NCBI GenBank assembly: GCA_022414725.1
Contig: CM039462.1
Location: forward strand, 125,838,502-125,902,501
Reading direction: 5' to 3'
Origin: Microglena sp. YARC
Lineage: Eukaryota; Chlorophyta; Chlorophyceae; Chlamydomonadales; Chlamydomonadaceae
DNA length: 64,000 nucleotides
In this document: positions 61,146-64,000 of the stretch, one piece after another
Numbering within the stretch: the first letter of the stretch is position 1
How the letters are laid out: each line of letters starts with the position of its first letter
Program-made: the position numbers and the translations under genes
Notes under the pieces: generated by a model
Database searches by the model: none
Seen by the model: only the letters and a program-made list of their open reading frames with translations
What the model was told of the DNA's origin: nothing

Positions 61146-61349
61146 GGTTGACGTCTTTTACCAGAGTGGAGTACGCTTTTCCGAACACAGCACATTTCAT
61201 TTATATCGTTTTTTGAGGAACGGGCGGCAAAGATCCCGTGGCACAAAAGAACACGGGATCTTTGTTGATGTGCCCTAGAAGTCTACTTGAGGCGGCACAT
61301 CGGGAACGCCCAAGCGTTCCAGTGAGAAAGAAGCTCAAGCGTTACAGTG
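61146..61349. terminator. Hairpin-containing intergenic region
   Basis: GATCCCGTG GCACAAAAGAA CACGGGATC (61,228-61,256) is a perfect 9-bp stem followed by TTTGTTG. A variant with the same loop (CCGTGGCCCAAAAGAACACGG) lies at 37,763-37,783. Hairpins mark transcript 3' ends in mimivirus relatives, so this may end the plus-strand transcript. It may instead be part of a mariner MITE. Confidence 0.4.
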
Positions 61350-62297
61350 CTACAGTCGACGGAATACTAAAATGAAACCGCCTACAGTCGGCGGAACAGT
61401 AAAATGAAACATATATCAGATGGAAATAAATGTACGACATCGCCGTTTAGAAAAATTGGCGTTAAGAATGGTCGCTGACTTGGGTGTGTTAAAAAATTCT
61501 GTGTTTACGAACATCAGTCGTTCTACTCTGTGGAGGTGGAAACGCTTTGGTGTAAATCAAAAACGACGTGAATTTGTAAGCAACCTTTTTGAGACGAATA
61601 AGGATTTGTTAAAATCGTTTTATTGTCAACTCAATGCACAACCGCAAGAGGCGTTGTTGCTTTTTTCAAAAGTACTCACAATGTACGATTATCAACTAAA
61701 ACAGTGTATCGTTTCATAAAACTCATTGGTTTTACAAGAAAAAGGAGCAAACTCCGTGGACAGTGTAAAGGGGACTTAGTTCTACTTGTCAATGAATTTT
61801 GTAGTAGGTACAAGGAGACAATCAATGCTGGGAAAATTTTAGTATCAGTTGACGAATTTGGGTTTAGTGAGCGTCTCAAGCCACATTATGGGTATTCCCC
61901 TGTAGGAAAACCTGTTATCTTTAAAACTACTGTTGGGTGGGTACACCACAGTTTGTTGATGGCAGTTTTTTCAGATGGTAGGAAAGAGTTCGTTGTGAAG
62001 AAAGAATCTGTGAAGAAGACGGACTTCGTTGCATTTATTGAATCATTGAGTTTGTGCAATAATTCAGTAGTAATAATCACCCCGTCAATATTTGTTACAC
62101 ACCTCCTTACAGTCCAGAATTCAATGCTATTGAGCTATGCTTCGCTAAGGTGAAGAGAGACTTTCGTCGTTTGAACTACATACCGAATGAAACAAAGACG
62201 CACGTATCTGATATGATTTCCTTAGCATTCGGCAACCTCACTGATAAAATTATTATGGGTTGTTTTGAACACGTTTGGAACACTTATGTGTATTAAA
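61350..62297 (+). mobile_element. Tc1/mariner-like element, right end missing
   Basis: Two direct copies of the left TIR (CTACAGTCGACGGAATACTA at 61,350 and CTACAGTCGGCGGAACAGTA at 61,383) precede a transposase gene. No matching inverted end is found after the gene's stop at 62,297. Solo ends of the same family occur at 37,485, 37,861, 42,904 and 60,470. Confidence 0.7.
61420..62297 (+). pseudogene. Tc1/mariner (IS630-like) DDE transposase, frameshifted
   Basis: Three frames are needed. A helix-turn-helix (ISRSTLWRWKRFGVNQKRRE) is followed by LNAQPQEALLLFSKV; then FIKLIGFTRKRSKLRG and the first catalytic Asp in ILVSVDEFGFSERLKPHYGY (about 61,850). The third-acid region CYTPPYSPEFNAIELCFAKV lies at about 62,091-62,150. 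Between NNSVVIIT and TPPYSP about 20 residues are missing, where DNxxxH with the second Asp should be. So this copy is inactive even if the frameshifts are sequencing errors. Confidence 0.75.
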
Positions 62298-62325
62298 GCG
62301 GTCTGTGACGTATTGATTATGAAAG

Positions 62326-64000
62326 ATGGCGACGAAACCTCCGACAGTCGCGAAATTGAAGGAGCTACTGAAATTGGCTGAAGTACCATACTCGTCGAAG
62401 TCCAACAAGGACGATCTTGTCCGTTTATGCGAAGACAATGGTCTCATCGCCAGACCCCCTCCAGAATACAAGACGGTGGAAAAGATGTGTGTCGTGAAAT
62501 GCGCCCTGAAGAAGGCAATGAGTCTTGACGATGAAGAATTCGGTAAGTTTAGGGAGCATGTGGACCAGCTCGTCAATGTGGTGAGCCGCATGTTACGGCG
62601 GTCCAGTCTGGTGCTGACTTTCCACATCACGAGTCTATTAGAGAAAGGTCTGGATATTCCAGACCTGTACAACATGAAAGATACCTACTGGAAGGATTGG
62701 CTCCGTATCGGGGTAGACGGAATCTTCCCTGATGAGGAAAGCAAGATATCGTACGAAGCTGTGAAGGACTCCATCGGCGATGTAATTGGTAATGACGACG
62801 CTGACTACATCAAGTCTTATCCGATCTATTTCGATCAGGTATTGAACTATGCAGGTCACACATTGAGCACTGTCGTGTCAAACAACGCATGGGTTCCTTT
62901 GATACCACGTCTGGCCAGACTCACTTCCACCACTTTAAATAAATTAAATGCCCCGAAGACGCTGGACACATCGAAGATCATTCGGGATACGACGTGATGC
63001 AGGCTATTCAGCAAGAAGTCCAAAACATGGAGGGATGGCCAGAGTCTGTTCAAGAGTACGTCAATGAAGTTAGGGAGATGCTGAGTGTTCCAGATGGAAG
63101 TCGAGTTTATGATAACTATGGCAAAGACATGGACTTTTCCGACCATGGTCCGGTTTAATTATTGGATACAGACACGGTTGGAGGATATGGATGCACGTCG
63201 TATCCGATTGATGCCCATCTTCAATGTCCAACGGGTGCATGTTCGCCTTGACCTGAAGACCCTCGTGAACCTGTTCAGGCACATGTTCCCCAATGACCAG
63301 AACATCGTTGAGCTTTCCAAGTGGGAACATGTAAAGAATCCCGACAGCTTCATGTTTCCCCAGAGGCCTGCACAGAAGAAGAAAAATCATGTGGTCCTGG
63401 TGAATGGGAGGCATACAAGTCGGTCCTGAAGAAGTACGATGATGATGTTAAGGATATCAAGGCTACTGACGAGTACAGACATGCAAAGGGTTTGTATGAC
63501 ACGCTTGTGAACGCCCGAAAAAACAGTCGCAGGTTCCTTCTTCAGAAAACCACCTGTCAAGAATGGGTGGGTTTTCGACTGCAGCATCTGTACTGACGGA
63601 GTCTCTTTGAGCATGCAGTACAGCAAGACAGTACAGGTCCTTGTCTCAGATCTGAAGAAGACCTGTAAGAAGCCTCGTAAAGAAGAAGGTATCAAGATCG
63701 CAGAAAAATACGACGGCTCACTTAAAACGATATTGCCCGATATGGGTATCGTCGTCCTGGGTGTGGACCCAGGACGGAGCAACATCGCTACGGTAACGTA
63801 TTTGGCAGACGATAAAAATAAGACATGGACGCTGACACGTGGTGCATTTTACCACAAGTCGGGTATCAAGAAGCAGACAAGGCAGAAGGAACTGCGTTTT
63901 GCTGACATGATTCCTATGTGGGAGTCTCTGCGTGAAAATGGAGCAGCTTTGAGTACATCGAGGACGGATAAGATCTCCGCGTACTTGTCAAATTACACTA
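62326..64000 (+). pseudogene. Third Fanzor nuclease with N-terminal SAP domain, runs off the window
   Basis: ATG 62,326. SAP-type DNA-binding motif TVAKLKELLKLAEVPYSSKS then KDDLVRLCEDNGLI (residues 5-45). A Fanzor-type helical region follows (CALKKAM; HVDQLVNVVSRMLRRSSLVL). Frame changes occur near 62,995, 63,125, 63,400 and 63,570. Then CTDGVSLSMQYSKTVQ and the RuvC Asp motif VVLGVDPGRSNIATVTYL (about 63,750) lead to the window end. It differs strongly from copies 1 and 2, so it is a separate Fanzor lineage. Zinc and last RuvC motifs would lie outside. Confidence 0.7.

Noticed and set aside
60636..61151. 171-codon plus-strand frame over 60,639-61,145
   Set aside because: Both strands are open here. 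The minus frame starts with ATG and has more typical composition, while the plus frame starts in a T-rich run; I kept the minus call with moderate confidence only.

Overview
The window is eukaryotic nuclear DNA, probably from an alga or other protist. It reads as two blocks. Positions 1 to about 34,650 are repeat-rich host-type sequence: LTR retrotransposons, one large DNA transposon with spliced genes, minisatellites and a 1,000-N scaffold gap. Positions about 34,680 to 64,000 are compact, essentially intronless, and look like a decaying integrated giant (nucleocytoplasmic large DNA) virus. Its genes include an RNA ligase, an FHA-RING protein, a glutamine amidotransferase, a dual-specificity phosphatase, a caspase-like peptidase, J-domain proteins, F-box/ankyrin-like fragments, Fanzor (TnpB-like) nucleases and a mariner element. 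AAAATTGA motifs sit upstream of several of these genes, which recalls the early promoter of mimivirus relatives. A plant-type acyl thioesterase in this block hints at a photosynthetic host or gene donor.

Host block. 1-7490 holds a degraded Ty3/gypsy-like element on the + strand. Its order is reverse transcriptase, RNase H, a C5-cytosine DNA methyltransferase domain, integrase, a PHD finger, then a Tudor-like segment. A second, more decayed copy lies in inverse orientation at 12,802-9490, and a gag zinc-knuckle remnant lies between them. After the gap, a ~103-bp tandem repeat is split by a 15.1-kb DNA transposon (14,756-29,886) with terminal inverted repeats and a 4-bp GATA target duplication. 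The transposon carries a minus-strand gene with a GHTH motif (DUF7869-like) and a plus-strand multi-exon gene with ParB-like and degenerate methyltransferase-like segments. Four of the five introns I could place in the plus-strand gene contain CTCCCGATTATGATCGGGAG-type palindromes. In three of them these form 79-bp-period arrays whose spacer sequences are unrelated to each other. A 77-bp satellite of about 54 units (30,434-34,620) with a 1,001-bp higher-order period separates this block from the viral one.

Viral block. Two related Fanzor transposons (40,424-42,794 and 46,660-49,177) have TIRs ending in CAG and TA target duplications. The second has inserted into, and split, the acyl thioesterase gene. 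A solo Fanzor end lies at 56,270-56,325, a third and different SAP-domain Fanzor runs off the right edge, and a 5' fragment lies at 43,880-43,925. Two short MITEs share their outermost 15 bp with the 15-kb host transposon, so host-type elements have invaded the viral DNA. A ~2.1-kb module is duplicated in tandem (52,071-56,268): a ribbon-helix-helix protein with an MVWYG-encoding pentanucleotide repeat, an Ala-rich zinc-motif protein, and a TauE/SafE-like membrane protein.

Most long genes are broken by stops or frameshifts. Some breaks are CGA-to-TGA changes, as expected from deamination of methylated CpG. Many others are single-base indels that could be decay or draft-assembly error. All functional calls come from reading motifs by eye; no database search was possible.
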